Assembly (NCBI GenBank): GCA_900104375.1
Contig: LT629302.1
Coordinates: 806,001-870,000 of the forward strand
Source: Flavobacteriaceae bacterium MAR_2010_188
GTDB lineage: Bacteria; Bacteroidota; Bacteroidia; Flavobacteriales; Flavobacteriaceae
Reading direction: 5' to 3'
DNA: 64,000 nucleotides
The notes under the pieces were generated by a model. It saw only the letters and a program-made list of their open reading frames with translations. It had not been told where the DNA came from and did not search any database. The position numbers were made by a program, and so were the translations under genes. Below, in pieces: positions 45,207 through 55,070 of this stretch. Numbering within the stretch: the stretch's first letter is position 1; the number at the start of each line of letters is the position of its first letter.

Positions 45207-46498
45207 GACTTTAGAAGAAATTCCTTTAATTCATTGTAACTAGAAATTTTTACCGAGACCTTTTCCTTGCCCATAACTTTTTGAATTTGCGGAGGAAGTT
45301 CTATTTTCTCATTTAAAACAGATTCAACAACATCTAAGAATTTTGTTGGGTGCGCCGTTTCAAGAAAAACACAATGCGCATATGGATGTTCTTCCAAGTA
45401 AGCTTTTGCACCTAAGTACCCAACCGCTCCATGTGGATCGGCGACATAATCATACTTTTCTCTAATCTCTTTTAGCGCAACTTTAGTTTGGCTGTCACTA
45501 AAGCTGTAAGAACTTAAAATGGATTTTAAATCCGCCAACTCATTATTGAATAATTTCTGTATCCTTATAAAATTACTCGGATTGCCAACATCCATTGCAT
45601 TACTAATGGTAGCTACCGAAGGTTTCGGAGTGTATTCTCCCGATTTCAAATAATTAGTGACAACATTATTGTCATTGTTAGAAGCTATAAAATGTTTAAC
45701 CGGCATACCTAATTTTTGAGCCACCATTCCGGCGCAGATATTGCCAAAATTTCCACTTGGTACCGAAAAAACGATATCCTTATATATAGGACGCACTCTT
45801 TTGTAGGCAAAAATGAAATAAAACATCTGTGGCAACCACCTAGCAACGTTTATTGAGTTTGCAGATGTTAATTGCATTTTATCAGTAAGCTCAGAATCTA
45901 AAAACGCATTTTTGACCATATCTTGGCAATCGTCAAAAACGCCATTTACTTCGAGAGCGGTTATATTTGCTCCTAGAGTAGTTAGTTGTTTCTCTTGGAT
46001 GTCGCTCACTTTTCCGCTAGGGTAGAGGATGACGACTTTAACCCCTTTGGCATTTAAGAATCCATTGGCAACTGCGCCACCGGTATCACCAGATGTTGCG
46101 ACTAAGACAGTTACTTCACGTTCATTATCTTGATTAAAATATTCAAGGCTTTTCGCCATAAATTTGGCGCCTACGTCTTTAAAAGCCATGGTTGGTCCAT
46201 GAAAAAGTTCTAAGCTCGAAATATTTTTACTCAGATTCACCACCGGAAAATCGAAACTTAAAGTTTCACTGATTATTTCTTTCAGAATATCTTCCGGAAT
46301 ATCTGGTTCTACAAACTGCCTAATCGCCTCCAAGGCAATATCCTGATTGTTCATTTTTCCTAATGATTCCCAGAACTCGGTCGAAAGTGGAGTTATAGAA
46401 TCCGGAAAATATAGGCCCTTGTCTGGAGCAATACCTCTAATTACTGCATCCTTAAAAGTAGTTTCGGGAGAAATTTCGTTAAGACTATGGTATTTCAA
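45203..46498 (-). CDS. thrC: Threonine synthase
   Basis: A 431-residue PLP enzyme that turns phosphohomoserine into threonine, the last step of the pathway. The PLP lysine is in the motif HGPTMAFKDVGAKFM. The N-terminal part (MKYHSLNEISPETTFKDAVIRGIAPDKGLYFP) and TSGDTGGAVANGF are typical of the longer, ThrC class II type. The final 4 bases overlap the convergent M24 gene. It is the third gene of the thrA-thrB-thrC operon, 26 bases after thrB. Confidence 0.95.
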   Translation of the reverse strand: MKYHSLNEISPETTFKDAVIRGIAPDKGLYFPDSITPLSTEFWESLGKMNNQDIALEAIRQFVEPDIPEDILKEIISETLSFDFPVVNLSKNISSLELFHGPTMAFKDVGAKFMAKSLEYFNQDNEREVTVLVATSGDTGGAVANGFLNAKGVKVVILYPSGKVSDIQEKQLTTLGANITALEVNGVFDDCQDMVKNAFLDSELTDKMQLTSANSINVARWLPQMFYFIFAYKRVRPIYKDIVFSVPSGNFGNICAGMVAQKLGMPVKHFIASNNDNNVVTNYLKSGEYTPKPSVATISNAMDVGNPSNFIRIQKLFNNELADLKSILSSYSFSDSQTKVALKEIREKYDYVADPHGAVGYLGAKAYLEEHPYAHCVFLETAHPTKFLDVVESVLNEKIELPPQIQKVMGKEKVSVKISSYNELKEFLLKS

Positions 46499-46524
46499 AG
46501 TAGAATTTTATTGAATTATTTGTA

Positions 46525-47454
46525 CTAGGCTGAGATTTCCTTAATGCCTTCGAGATTTATTCGAGAAACATAAGTTTCAAATTTAATATCGGTTTTTGTA
46601 TAAACCTCTTTCATTGCTTCACAAACTTTTTCTGCTGTTTCAATTCCTTTGCTTAGGGCAAAAACTGATGGTCCAGAACCAGAGATTCCACAACCAAGTG
46701 CTCCGGCCTTTACAGCATTTTCTTTAATTTCTTTAAAATGCGGGATGAATTTCAATCTATAAGGTTCAGCAATAAAATCCTGCAACGATTCACTTAACAA
46801 TTCATAATCACTTGTATGAAGTGCATGTACCAAGCTACCGACATTTGCCCACTGTGAAATGGCATCTTTAATCGGAAATTCCTTGGGAAGGATATTCTTG
46901 GCTTCGGATGTTTTAACTTCTATTTGGGGATGAAGTATCGTGGCATAAAGATTATTTGGAGTCGGAAGTTCGAGGATTTTCAAAGGCTTCAAACTTTTTA
47001 CAAGTGTAAAACCACCAAAAATTCCTGGCGCCAAATTATCGGCATGCTCACAACCACTCGCGAAGGCTTCACCTTTAATTGCAAAATTTACCAATTCGGT
47101 TTTAGTAAAAGGTCTTCCTAGTAATTCATTAATCGCAAACACGCTTCCGGTTGCGCTTGCGGCGCTGCTACCAATTCCACTCCCTGGTTTTATATTCTTG
47201 TGTATTTCAATGTGAAAACCATTTTGGTAATCAATTGAATCTAACATTGCCATTGCAGAAATTCCGGCAACGTTTTGATAAGGATTGGTATTAATATTGA
47301 ATTTATCGTGATGCTCAATCGTAATTCCCGGTTTCTCCTTTTTAGTGACTTTCATAATATCGCCAATCCCGTCCAAACAAAACCCTAGAACATCATAACC
47401 GCATGAAACGTTGGCAACGGTGGCTGGGCAAAAAATACTTATCTCGTTCTGCAA
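46525..47454 (-). CDS. thrB: Homoserine kinase
   Basis: A 309-residue GHMP kinase that phosphorylates homoserine with ATP. The nucleotide loop is in KPGSGIGSSAASATG and the third family motif is GALGCGISGSGPSVFAL near the C-terminus. The N-terminal segment (FCPATVANVSCGYDVLGFCLD) is typical of ThrB. It sits 6 bases downstream of the thrA stop and 26 bases upstream of thrC, and it shares its operon with both. Confidence 0.95.
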   Translation of the reverse strand: MQNEISIFCPATVANVSCGYDVLGFCLDGIGDIMKVTKKEKPGITIEHHDKFNINTNPYQNVAGISAMAMLDSIDYQNGFHIEIHKNIKPGSGIGSSAASATGSVFAINELLGRPFTKTELVNFAIKGEAFASGCEHADNLAPGIFGGFTLVKSLKPLKILELPTPNNLYATILHPQIEVKTSEAKNILPKEFPIKDAISQWANVGSLVHALHTSDYELLSESLQDFIAEPYRLKFIPHFKEIKENAVKAGALGCGISGSGPSVFALSKGIETAEKVCEAMKEVYTKTDIKFETYVSRINLEGIKEISA

Positions 47455-47460
47455 ATCAAT

Positions 47461-49908
47461 TTATTTATTTCCTATTCTAATGATATCGGCGAAAAGACCA
47501 GAAGCAGTAACATCTGCGCCAGCGCCAGCGCCTTTAATTATCAATGGCTGCTCAGGATAGCGATCGGTATAAAACATTACGATGTTATCTTTTCCTTCAA
47601 GATTATAAAACGGATGGCCTTGCGGGATTTCCTTAAGACCAACATTTGCTTTTCCATCTTTAAGTTCCGCCACGTATTTGAGTCGGCTGTTATTTTTGGA
47701 AGCAGATGCATATAAATCTTGAAAATGCTTTTCTTCCTTTATTAAACTTTCATAAAAATCGTCAACGCTATCGGCGGCAAGATTTTGAGCAGTTAAAAAG
47801 GAATCATTGGTAATATCTTCTAACTCCATTTCCATTCCACTTTCGCGGGCCAAGATTAATATCTTTCTGGCAACATCAACACCGCTTAAATCTATGCGCG
47901 GATCTGGTTCGGTATAACTCTCTTTTTGGGCTTGCTTAACCACATCATGAAATTTGGAAGTATCACTAAAGTTATTAAAAACGAAATTTAGACTACCCGA
48001 TAGAACTGCCTGTATCTTATTAATGTTGTCTCCAGAATTAATAAGGTTCATCAAAGTATCGATAACCGGAAGACCGGCACCAACATTTGTTTCGAACAAA
48101 AATGGAGCGTTGTAATCACTTGAATAATCTTTCAGCTTTTTATAGTTTTCATAGGCCGAAGAGCAGGCAATCTTGTTACAAGCAACCACTGCTATACTTT
48201 CTTTTAAGTAGCTGGCATATAATTGTGATACTTCCTTGTTCGCGGTAATGTCCACAAAAATGCTATTCCTTAAATTCAGTTCTTTTACTTTTTTATGAAA
48301 ACCAGAAAGTGAAGCTGTTTCTCCTTCATTCAATAATTCTTTCCATTTTGAAAGGTCGATGCCGTCATCATCAAAATACATTTTTCGACTGTTGGAAAGT
48401 CCAACGATACGAACATTGATCTTTAAACTTTTCTTTAAATGATTTCGTTGGTTCTTAATCTGTTCGATGAGTCGTTCGCCCACATTACCAACACCAGTTA
48501 TAAAAAGATTGAGCTGTTTGGTCTTGATTTCGAAGAAACGTTCGTGAAGAGAATTCAACGCTTTCTTAACATCTGATTGGGCGATGACTGCTGATATATT
48601 TTTCTCTGACGCTCCTTGTGCGATTGCTCTAATATTAATGTTGTTTTTTCCCAAGGTACTAAACATTCTACCGCTAATGCCTTGATGGTTCTTCATATTA
48701 TCTCCAATAAGTGCAATAATCGAAAGATCGGTTTCTACGATAATTGGATCAATTTTATAAAGTGAAATTTCGTTATCGAATTGTCGGTCGATACCGATCT
48801 TGGCTTTTTCGGCATCATTTTCATTGATACCAAAACAGATTGAATGCTCAGATGAAGCTTGTGTAATCAAGATAATGTTGATTTTCTCATTCGCCAAGGT
48901 TTCAAAAAGTCGCTTAGAAAAACCTGGAATACCTACCATACCTGTCCCTTGTAAAGTTAGGAGGGCGATATTATTGATGTTACTAATTCCTTTAACCGGA
49001 TACTTTGGATAATCTGAAATCTGTTTTCCGATTGTTGTTCCTTCTTCCTGCGGCTTCAAGGTATTCTTGATTCTAATTGGTATATTTTTATTTAATACTG
49101 GTTGAACAGTGGGTGGAAATAGCACTTTTGCTCCAAAATGTGAAAGTTCCATCGCCTCTTGATATGAAAGATTTTTTATAGGAAATGCCTGTTTCACTAT
49201 TTTTGGATTCGTGGTATACATTCCGCTAACGTCCGTCCAGATTTCCAATTCTTCAACATTAAGGGCGGCCGCAATGAGTGCAGCAGTAAAATCCGAACCA
49301 CCTCTTCCTAAAGTGGTGATTTCTCCAGATTTTGATTTAGCAACGAAACCAGGCATAATCGTCATGCTCTGTTTGGCAGAATCAAAATAAGAAGCCAGAT
49401 TTTCGTAAGTCTCAGTATATTGAACGGAGGCATTGGTAAATTCTGAATTCGTTACAATCAATTCTTGCGAATTTTTTCTAACCGCATCCAAACCACGAGA
49501 TTTCATAGTTTCGGCAATTATAAAGGACGAAATCAGTTCTCCGAAACTTACCAACTTATCTGATGTTTTTGGAGATAGTTCATTAATTAGAAAAATTCCA
49601 TCCAAAAGACTTTCAAGGTGATCTAACTTATAATTTAGTTTTTCAACCACTTCATTAGTTGGATTTGTAATTAAACCATTTAAAATTTCAAGATGAATAC
49701 TTTTAATCTCTTTCAGTTTAGTTTTGTAGGCTTCGTCCTTGTTCTTTGCCAAACTTCCGACAGCTAACAATTTATCGGTAATACCACCAACCGCAGAAAC
49801 AACGCAAATGATTTTGCTGTTATTTGCGTATTCTTCTAATATCGAAATCACCTTATTAATGTTCTCAATTGAACCGACAGAGGTCCCGCCAAATTTTAAA
49901 ACTTTCAT
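47461..49908 (-). CDS. thrA: Bifunctional aspartokinase / homoserine dehydrogenase I
   Basis: An 815-residue fusion enzyme that performs the first and third steps of the threonine branch. Residues 1-285 form the aspartokinase (VLKFGGTSVGSIENI at the start, GRGGSDFTAALIAAAL). Residues about 310-460 hold the ACT regulatory domains (TLQGTGMVGIPG, SIIALIGDNMKNHQG). Residues about 465-815 form the homoserine dehydrogenase (LFITGVGNVGERLIEQI, NKIACSS, LSGSLNFVF). The Thr-feedback type with two ACT domains is the classical ThrA form. It is first in thrABC. A leader of about 60 bases shows no obvious leader peptide or attenuator. Confidence 0.95.
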   Translation of the reverse strand: MKVLKFGGTSVGSIENINKVISILEEYANNSKIICVVSAVGGITDKLLAVGSLAKNKDEAYKTKLKEIKSIHLEILNGLITNPTNEVVEKLNYKLDHLESLLDGIFLINELSPKTSDKLVSFGELISSFIIAETMKSRGLDAVRKNSQELIVTNSEFTNASVQYTETYENLASYFDSAKQSMTIMPGFVAKSKSGEITTLGRGGSDFTAALIAAALNVEELEIWTDVSGMYTTNPKIVKQAFPIKNLSYQEAMELSHFGAKVLFPPTVQPVLNKNIPIRIKNTLKPQEEGTTIGKQISDYPKYPVKGISNINNIALLTLQGTGMVGIPGFSKRLFETLANEKINIILITQASSEHSICFGINENDAEKAKIGIDRQFDNEISLYKIDPIIVETDLSIIALIGDNMKNHQGISGRMFSTLGKNNINIRAIAQGASEKNISAVIAQSDVKKALNSLHERFFEIKTKQLNLFITGVGNVGERLIEQIKNQRNHLKKSLKINVRIVGLSNSRKMYFDDDGIDLSKWKELLNEGETASLSGFHKKVKELNLRNSIFVDITANKEVSQLYASYLKESIAVVACNKIACSSAYENYKKLKDYSSDYNAPFLFETNVGAGLPVIDTLMNLINSGDNINKIQAVLSGSLNFVFNNFSDTSKFHDVVKQAQKESYTEPDPRIDLSGVDVARKILILARESGMEMELEDITNDSFLTAQNLAADSVDDFYESLIKEEKHFQDLYASASKNNSRLKYVAELKDGKANVGLKEIPQGHPFYNLEGKDNIVMFYTDRYPEQPLIIKGAGAGADVTASGLFADIIRIGNK

Positions 49909-49968
49909 TTAAATAGTTTACGTGATTATTTGTTGTTGATTAGATTACTGCTTCTGGGCGAAACTATC

Positions 49969-49976
49969 CAAAAGTA
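49969..49976 (-). promoter_or_regulatory. Putative -7 promoter element for thrABC
   Basis: On the minus strand TACTTTTG matches TAnnTTTG, 60 bases before the thrA ATG. No -33 TTG is at the expected spacing. Confidence 0.45.
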
Positions 49977-50103
49977 TTATTTTTACTGTGATTAAAAAAC
50001 TGTGGGAGCCAATTTAAAGATTTCTTAATTGCATATATTTTAACGGTTTTTTTTTCAGCGTATATAATTATTTCTAAGAATTCCATAATTACAAACTGTC
50101 AAT

Positions 50104-51660
50104 ATGAAGATATTTTCTCAAGACCAAATATATGAAGGAGATAAAATAACTGCCGAAAAGCAACAAATAAGTTCTACCGAACTTATGGAACGAGCTGGCA
50201 CTCACATTTTTGATTGGATACATAGCAGGATGCAGGGAGCCCAAGTGCCCATACATGTATTCTGTGGAATTGGCAATAATGGGGGAGATGGTCTGGTTAT
50301 TTCTAGACATCTTATAAATCATGGTTATAATGTTTATACCTATATCGTTAATTATAGTGATAAACGATCCAAGGATTTTTTGATCAATTATGAACGATTA
50401 AAAAATACTACCAAAAATTGGCCAGAGCTCATGAGCAATGCCGAAGACCTTCCGGTTATTGGTGAAACTGATATTATAATTGATGCTATTTTTGGGATTG
50501 GTCTTAATCGTCCGCCAGATGACTGGGTGATAGAATTATTCAAACATTTAAAAAAATCTGAAGCTTATACACTTTCAGTAGATATTCCTTCAGGTCTATG
50601 TGAAGATGAAATTCCCGTTAACGATGATGCAGTAGTATGGGCCGACCACACCCTAAGTTTTCAATCTCCGAAGATTGTTTTCTTCCTACCACAAACCGCA
50701 AAGTTCACTGGTCAGTGGGAAGTTTTGGATATCGGTATAGATTCAGAATACATTAAGAATACAGAAACTATTGCAGAACTGATCGGTAAATATGAAGTTC
50801 TACCTTTATATAAGCCACGAGAGCGCTTTAGCCATAAAGGCACGTATGGTCATGCGTTGATTATTGGAGGGAGCTATGGAAAAATGGGAGCCATGATATT
50901 GGCTTCGAAGGCAGCTTTAAGAACTGGAGCAGGATTGGTGACCGCTTATGTTCCTTCGGTAGGATATTCCATATTACAGACTGCGATACCAGAAGTGATG
51001 GTTTTGACAGATAAAGCTGAAAAGCTCATCAGTAAAATAAACGTCAAGTTGGAATATTCTTGCGTTGGAATTGGACCTGGATTAGGAACAGATAAGATTA
51101 CGGTTGATGCATTCGAAGCTTTCATCAAAATCAATAAAAAACCTATGGTTATCGATGCAGATGCGCTTAACATTCTTTCCAAAAACAAAGCGATGTTAAA
51201 GCTCCTTCCAAAGGATACGATTCTTACGCCGCATCCAAAAGAATTAGAACGGTTAATCGGAAAATGGAAGGATGATTTTGAAAAATTAAAAAAGACGAGG
51301 GCCTTTGCGAAAAAGTATAAGGTTATTATCGTCTTAAAAGGAGCAAACACCATTACAGCAACTACAGATAAACTGTATATCAATACAACTGGTAATCAAG
51401 GATTGGCAACCGGAGGAACAGGTGATGTGCTTACTGGCATCATAACCGGATTTCTGGCCCAAGGTTATGAAGCACTTCATTCGGCCATATTTGGCGTATT
51501 TCTACACGGGAAATCAGCAGATTTGGTTGTAGAATCAACATCCTATCAAAGCATGATTGCAACCGATGTTATCAACGGATTAGGTAAGGCCTATTTAGAC
51601 TTATTTAAACAACCAGAGCCGGATAAAAAGACTTCTCGAAAAGGAGACGAAGAAGAATAA
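50104..51660 (+). CDS. nnr: Bifunctional NAD(P)H-hydrate epimerase / ADP-dependent dehydratase
   Basis: A 518-residue repair enzyme for damaged nicotinamide cofactors. Residues 1-215 are the YjeF_N epimerase (MERAGTHIFDWI, VFCGIGNNGGDGLVISRHL, DAIFGIGLNRPP). Residues about 235-505 are the ribokinase-like dehydratase (HKGTYGHALIIGGSYGKMGAMILASKAALRTGAG, VIDADALNIL, TPHPKELERL, NQGLATGGTGDVLTGII). The order and length are the standard fused Nnr. It is divergent from the thr operon and followed by a strong terminator shared with the convergent TlpA-like gene. Confidence 0.95.
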   Translation: MKIFSQDQIYEGDKITAEKQQISSTELMERAGTHIFDWIHSRMQGAQVPIHVFCGIGNNGGDGLVISRHLINHGYNVYTYIVNYSDKRSKDFLINYERLKNTTKNWPELMSNAEDLPVIGETDIIIDAIFGIGLNRPPDDWVIELFKHLKKSEAYTLSVDIPSGLCEDEIPVNDDAVVWADHTLSFQSPKIVFFLPQTAKFTGQWEVLDIGIDSEYIKNTETIAELIGKYEVLPLYKPRERFSHKGTYGHALIIGGSYGKMGAMILASKAALRTGAGLVTAYVPSVGYSILQTAIPEVMVLTDKAEKLISKINVKLEYSCVGIGPGLGTDKITVDAFEAFIKINKKPMVIDADALNILSKNKAMLKLLPKDTILTPHPKELERLIGKWKDDFEKLKKTRAFAKKYKVIIVLKGANTITATTDKLYINTTGNQGLATGGTGDVLTGIITGFLAQGYEALHSAIFGVFLHGKSADLVVESTSYQSMIATDVINGLGKAYLDLFKQPEPDKKTSRKGDEEE

Positions 51661-51661
51661 A

Positions 51662-51693
51662 AAAAATGCTCTTAGATTTCTAAGAGCATTTTT
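51662..51693. terminator. Intrinsic terminator, bidirectional
   Basis: A 9-base stem ATGCTCTTA / TAAGAGCAT with a GATTTC loop, flanked by A and T runs. It serves nnr and the convergent TlpA-like gene. Confidence 0.92.
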
Positions 51694-51710
51694 CTATAAT
51701 AAGTTATAAG

Positions 51711-53066
51711 TTATATGTCTAGTGACTCAAACATTGCAACCAATTCTGGATTGGAAGGTCGGGGAGCGTCAGCCGTTACAATATTTCCATTTGGATCGAT
51801 TAGGATAAATCTCGGAATACCCTCAATGGCATAGTCAGTAACAAACTTAGAATTCCAGTCATTATCTGCCATCAGTTGCATTCCACCTAATTCCTTGTCC
51901 TTAACCATTTGCACCCAAGTATTATGGTCGTCTGCTTTATCGATTGAGGTACTAACAAAAACAATGTTCTTACCATGATACTGTTTTTCTACTTCCTTTA
52001 GATAAGGAATTTCAACTTTACAAGGTCCGCACCAAGTAGCCCAAACATCTACGTAAACGTATTTGCCTTTTAGGTCAGTCAATGAGGTGCTACCACCTTT
52101 GTGATTTTCATAATCGGTAAAGATTGGTGATGGCTTTCCTTTAGTTAATTGTTGGACTTTATCATATTTAACTTTAATTATATCCTTTAGCTTTTGATCA
52201 GAAGACAACGAAGTAATTCCATTTAAATAATCTTCGTTATGCTCATTATTAGGATTAATCTCATAAGCTAGATTTTGTGATAAGTCGTCCTTAACTTGTT
52301 GAGAAGCTGTTTTGTTCACTTCTTGAAATGTGGAATTAAGATTTTCGCTATCATGGATCATCTTATTATAATGATTTAAAACCAATTGTCTGTAGTTACC
52401 AATATTTTCATAATCGTAGTCATTTGTATAATCCAAATTTTCTAACGGGTCTAAAAATCCTTCAGAAGCTTTAAAATCAGGTTTCTGTGCGTAGTAGGCG
52501 TGGTACGTTGGATAGTTTTGAAGATACGCCAAGTATTCATATTCAATATTCTTTTTTTCAAGAGCTATGAAGTCTTCATCTATATTCTCACTATCATTCA
52601 GCAAGGAGGTAAATTGTTGCTTAATTTCACCTGCTCTATTATAAAAGCTATCCTCTTGCATTTTAAACATTTCGGATTGATTTTGTGAAAGCTCTTCATT
52701 TTTTAAATATTTCTTAGCCAAATAATTGTTTGCTGTAGAGCCTTCACCAGAATAAGAAATGCTCTCATCAAATTGTTGGGTATCTAGGGATAAATTTAAA
52801 TTATGACCGGGCGCAACATATAAAGATGTATTTTCTCTTCCGTGAGCCAGGGTTAGGAATCCTGGAGAAACATTTCTTATGGTATCAGAAAATTTTCCCT
52901 GATCATCTAGATTTATTTCGGTTAGTTTTTCTTGTCCTTTATATAATGTTATGGATTCAGCAGAAGGATTCGAAATGCTACCAGATAGAATGGCGTAATC
53001 GACCTTTTTCTCCTTTTCGCATGACATAAGGCCGACTAGAAGGACCAAAAAATATAATCTATTCAT
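51711..53066 (-). CDS. TlpA-like thioredoxin-fold lipoprotein with DUF4369-like N-terminus
   Basis: A 451-residue envelope protein. The leader is a lipoprotein signal (lipidation at C16 in GLMSC). Residues about 25-125 form a beta-rich DUF4369-like domain (ILSGSISNPSAESITLY and LTLAHGRENTSLYVAPG). Residues about 130-300 are helical. The C-terminal 150 residues are a TlpA/AhpC-TSA thioredoxin domain with C346 and C349 in WATWCGPCK and the cis-Pro in EGIPRFILID. This type reduces periplasmic disulfides, often for cytochrome maturation. It is divergent from hutH. Confidence 0.88.
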   Translation of the reverse strand: MNRLYFLVLLVGLMSCEKEKKVDYAILSGSISNPSAESITLYKGQEKLTEINLDDQGKFSDTIRNVSPGFLTLAHGRENTSLYVAPGHNLNLSLDTQQFDESISYSGEGSTANNYLAKKYLKNEELSQNQSEMFKMQEDSFYNRAGEIKQQFTSLLNDSENIDEDFIALEKKNIEYEYLAYLQNYPTYHAYYAQKPDFKASEGFLDPLENLDYTNDYDYENIGNYRQLVLNHYNKMIHDSENLNSTFQEVNKTASQQVKDDLSQNLAYEINPNNEHNEDYLNGITSLSSDQKLKDIIKVKYDKVQQLTKGKPSPIFTDYENHKGGSTSLTDLKGKYVYVDVWATWCGPCKVEIPYLKEVEKQYHGKNIVFVSTSIDKADDHNTWVQMVKDKELGGMQLMADNDWNSKFVTDYAIEGIPRFILIDPNGNIVTADAPRPSNPELVAMFESLDI

Positions 53067-53087
53067 ATTTAATTATTTAAATTTTTT

Positions 53088-53095
53088 CAAAAATA
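53088..53095 (-). promoter_or_regulatory. Putative -7 promoter element for the TlpA-like gene
   Basis: On the minus strand TATTTTTG matches TAnnTTTG exactly, 21 bases before the ATG. Confidence 0.45.
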
Positions 53096-53191
53096 GTGGA
53101 TTGACAATATAGCGCATGTATTTTTATTAATTATTAACATTTGTTGGAAAGGACACTATGAATACTGAATTTTGATCAACTAATAACTATA

Positions 53192-54703
53192 ATGACGAAC
53201 ATCCACGAAATTGCCGACCAGAGGTTAACACTTTCTCAGATAAAAGATATTCTAGAGAACGATATGAAATTGCAACTTTCTGATAATTCAATCAGCAAAA
53301 TAGATGCATCATATAATTTTCTTATCGATAAGATGAAAAATACTACTGAGCCGGTATACGGGATAAATACAGGTTTTGGCTCACTTCATAATGTAAAGAT
53401 AAGCAATGAAAATCTGTCTCAGCTTCAGGAAAATTTAGTCAAATCGCACGCATGTGGAGTTGGTGAAATTGTTCCGGATACTATTGTAAAGTTAATGTTG
53501 TTGCTGAAAATTCAGTCTCTTAGCTATGGGTACAGTGGCGTTCAAGTTTCGACGGTTAAACGTCTGGTTGAATTTTTTAATGAAGGTATTTTACCGATTG
53601 TCTACACTCTAGGTTCTTTAGGAGCTTCAGGTGATTTGGCGCCATTGGCACATCTCAGTCTTCCTTTAATAGGAGAGGGGGAGGTACGTTTTAAAGGAGA
53701 AATCTTGCATTCAGATGAAGTATTGTTGAAGATGAATTGGAAACCGATAAAACTTCAACAAAAAGAAGGTTTAGCGTTATTAAACGGAACTCAATTTATG
53801 AGTGCCTATGGTATTTTTGGTTTGTTGGCATCATACAAACTTTCCTATTTTGCCGACTTAATAGGAGCTATTTCTTTAGACGCTTTTGATGGTAGAATTG
53901 AGCCTTTTGATGAAATCGTGCATTTAATCCGTCCTCATAACGGGCAGTTAAAAACAGCTGAGAGGGTAAGAGAATTCCTAGGGGAAAGTGAGCTGATTAA
54001 ACAACATAAGAAACATGTTCAAGATCCATATTCTTTTAGATGCATGCCTCAAGTTCACGGAGCAACAAAAGACACTCTTAAACATGTAGAAAAGGTCTTC
54101 ATTACAGAGATCAATTCGGTAACGGATAACCCGAACATTTTTATTAAAGAAAACAAGATTATTTCAGGAGGAAATTTTCATGGTCAACCATTGGCGCTTG
54201 TGCTAGATTTTTTGAAAATTGCGATGGCAGAGTTAGGGAATATCTCTGAACGCAGAATATTTCAGCTTGTATCTGGTTTAAGGAACCTGCCAGAATTTTT
54301 GGTGGATAATCCAGGATTAAACTCGGGATTCATGATTCCTCAATATACTGCTGCAAGTATCGTCAGCGCTAACAAACAGCTTGCTACACCGGCAAGTATT
54401 GACTCTATTGTATCTTCCAACGGACAAGAAGACCATGTGAGTATGGGGGCGAATTCCGCAACCCAAAGTTTTCAACTAATCGGAAACGTGAAAAAGATTT
54501 TAGCTATCGAAATATTGGTAGCATTTCAAGCTTTAGAATTCCGGAAGCCAAAAAAATCATCTCCGTTCATCGAAAAGTTAATGACTGCATTTCGAAGGGA
54601 TATTGCATTTATCTCTAACGATGAGGTAATGTTTAAATATGTTAATAAGTCGGAGCGGTTTATCGATGATTTTTGCATAGAAAATGCGGTCTTGTTCGAC
54701 TAA
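53192..54703 (+). CDS. hutH: Histidine ammonia-lyase
   Basis: A 503-residue enzyme that converts histidine to urocanate and ammonia. The triad A145-S146-G147 in GSLGASGDLAP forms the MIO prosthetic group. Y56 in VYGINTGFG is the catalytic tyrosine. The SHACGVG segment and QEDHVSMG are characteristic of histidine rather than phenylalanine or tyrosine lyases. No urocanase, imidazolonepropionase or hut regulator gene is in the window, so the pathway's other genes lie elsewhere. It is divergent from the TlpA-like gene. A promoter may lie near 53145-53175 (TTTG and GAATTTTG, one mismatch). Confidence 0.9.
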   Translation: MTNIHEIADQRLTLSQIKDILENDMKLQLSDNSISKIDASYNFLIDKMKNTTEPVYGINTGFGSLHNVKISNENLSQLQENLVKSHACGVGEIVPDTIVKLMLLLKIQSLSYGYSGVQVSTVKRLVEFFNEGILPIVYTLGSLGASGDLAPLAHLSLPLIGEGEVRFKGEILHSDEVLLKMNWKPIKLQQKEGLALLNGTQFMSAYGIFGLLASYKLSYFADLIGAISLDAFDGRIEPFDEIVHLIRPHNGQLKTAERVREFLGESELIKQHKKHVQDPYSFRCMPQVHGATKDTLKHVEKVFITEINSVTDNPNIFIKENKIISGGNFHGQPLALVLDFLKIAMAELGNISERRIFQLVSGLRNLPEFLVDNPGLNSGFMIPQYTAASIVSANKQLATPASIDSIVSSNGQEDHVSMGANSATQSFQLIGNVKKILAIEILVAFQALEFRKPKKSSPFIEKLMTAFRRDIAFISNDEVMFKYVNKSERFIDDFCIENAVLFD

Positions 54704-55070
54704 ATGCACAAATAAAAGTCCAAGTGTTTATTGTTAAAAATAATACAAAAAATGTTTGGCAGTAACTCAAGTAAAATATACTTTTGATGTAAGAAAATGG
54801 AAAACCTAATCCGTTTTTGATTATGAATGGAGGTCCTGATTAGACCAAAATTCCAAACTTTCCAAAGATTGTTTAATAGCATAACAATTGATTTTTAGCA
54901 ACCTTATTGAATTGTTTTATAGATTATTCTAGCCATGCTTAATGCATGTTTTGAATTGGTCTATTTACAAGTTAGCGTCCCAAATGCTACCTTATATTCT
55001 TATTCTGCCCGATGTTGTGTAGACGGTTCCCCGTTTAACTAAATTTTTGAATTAATTTAAACCCAATGTT
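54704..55070. other. Long region upstream of the giant surface-protein gene
   Basis: 367 bases after hutH. It holds one full Bacteroidota promoter (54755-54786) and, near 55050, a weaker TAAATTTTTG. No terminator for hutH and no gene are evident. If the upstream promoter is used, the giant gene's mRNA has a leader of about 280 bases. Confidence 0.5.
54755..54786 (+). promoter_or_regulatory. Full Bacteroidota promoter (TTTG-N20-TACTTTTG)
   Basis: TTTG at 54755-54758 and TACTTTTG at 54779-54786 with 20 bases between match the flavobacterial consensus exactly. It is 284 bases before the ATG of the giant gene. A weaker candidate lies closer to the start. Confidence 0.6.

Noticed and set aside
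49909-50103. Threonine-type attenuator ahead of thrA
   Set aside because: No short leader peptide rich in Thr/Ile codons and no terminator-antiterminator hairpins were seen in the leader of about 60 bases.
53192-54703. A complete hut operon for histidine use
   Set aside because: Only hutH is present. The neighbours are a TlpA-like lipoprotein and the giant surface-protein gene, and no hutU, hutI or hutG is seen. The first gene's amidohydrolase tail is too short and too distant to be called hutI.
54700-54882. 60-residue minus-strand frame after hutH
   Set aside because: AT-rich composition, no recognisable motif, and it overlaps the promoter of the giant gene; it is probably chance.
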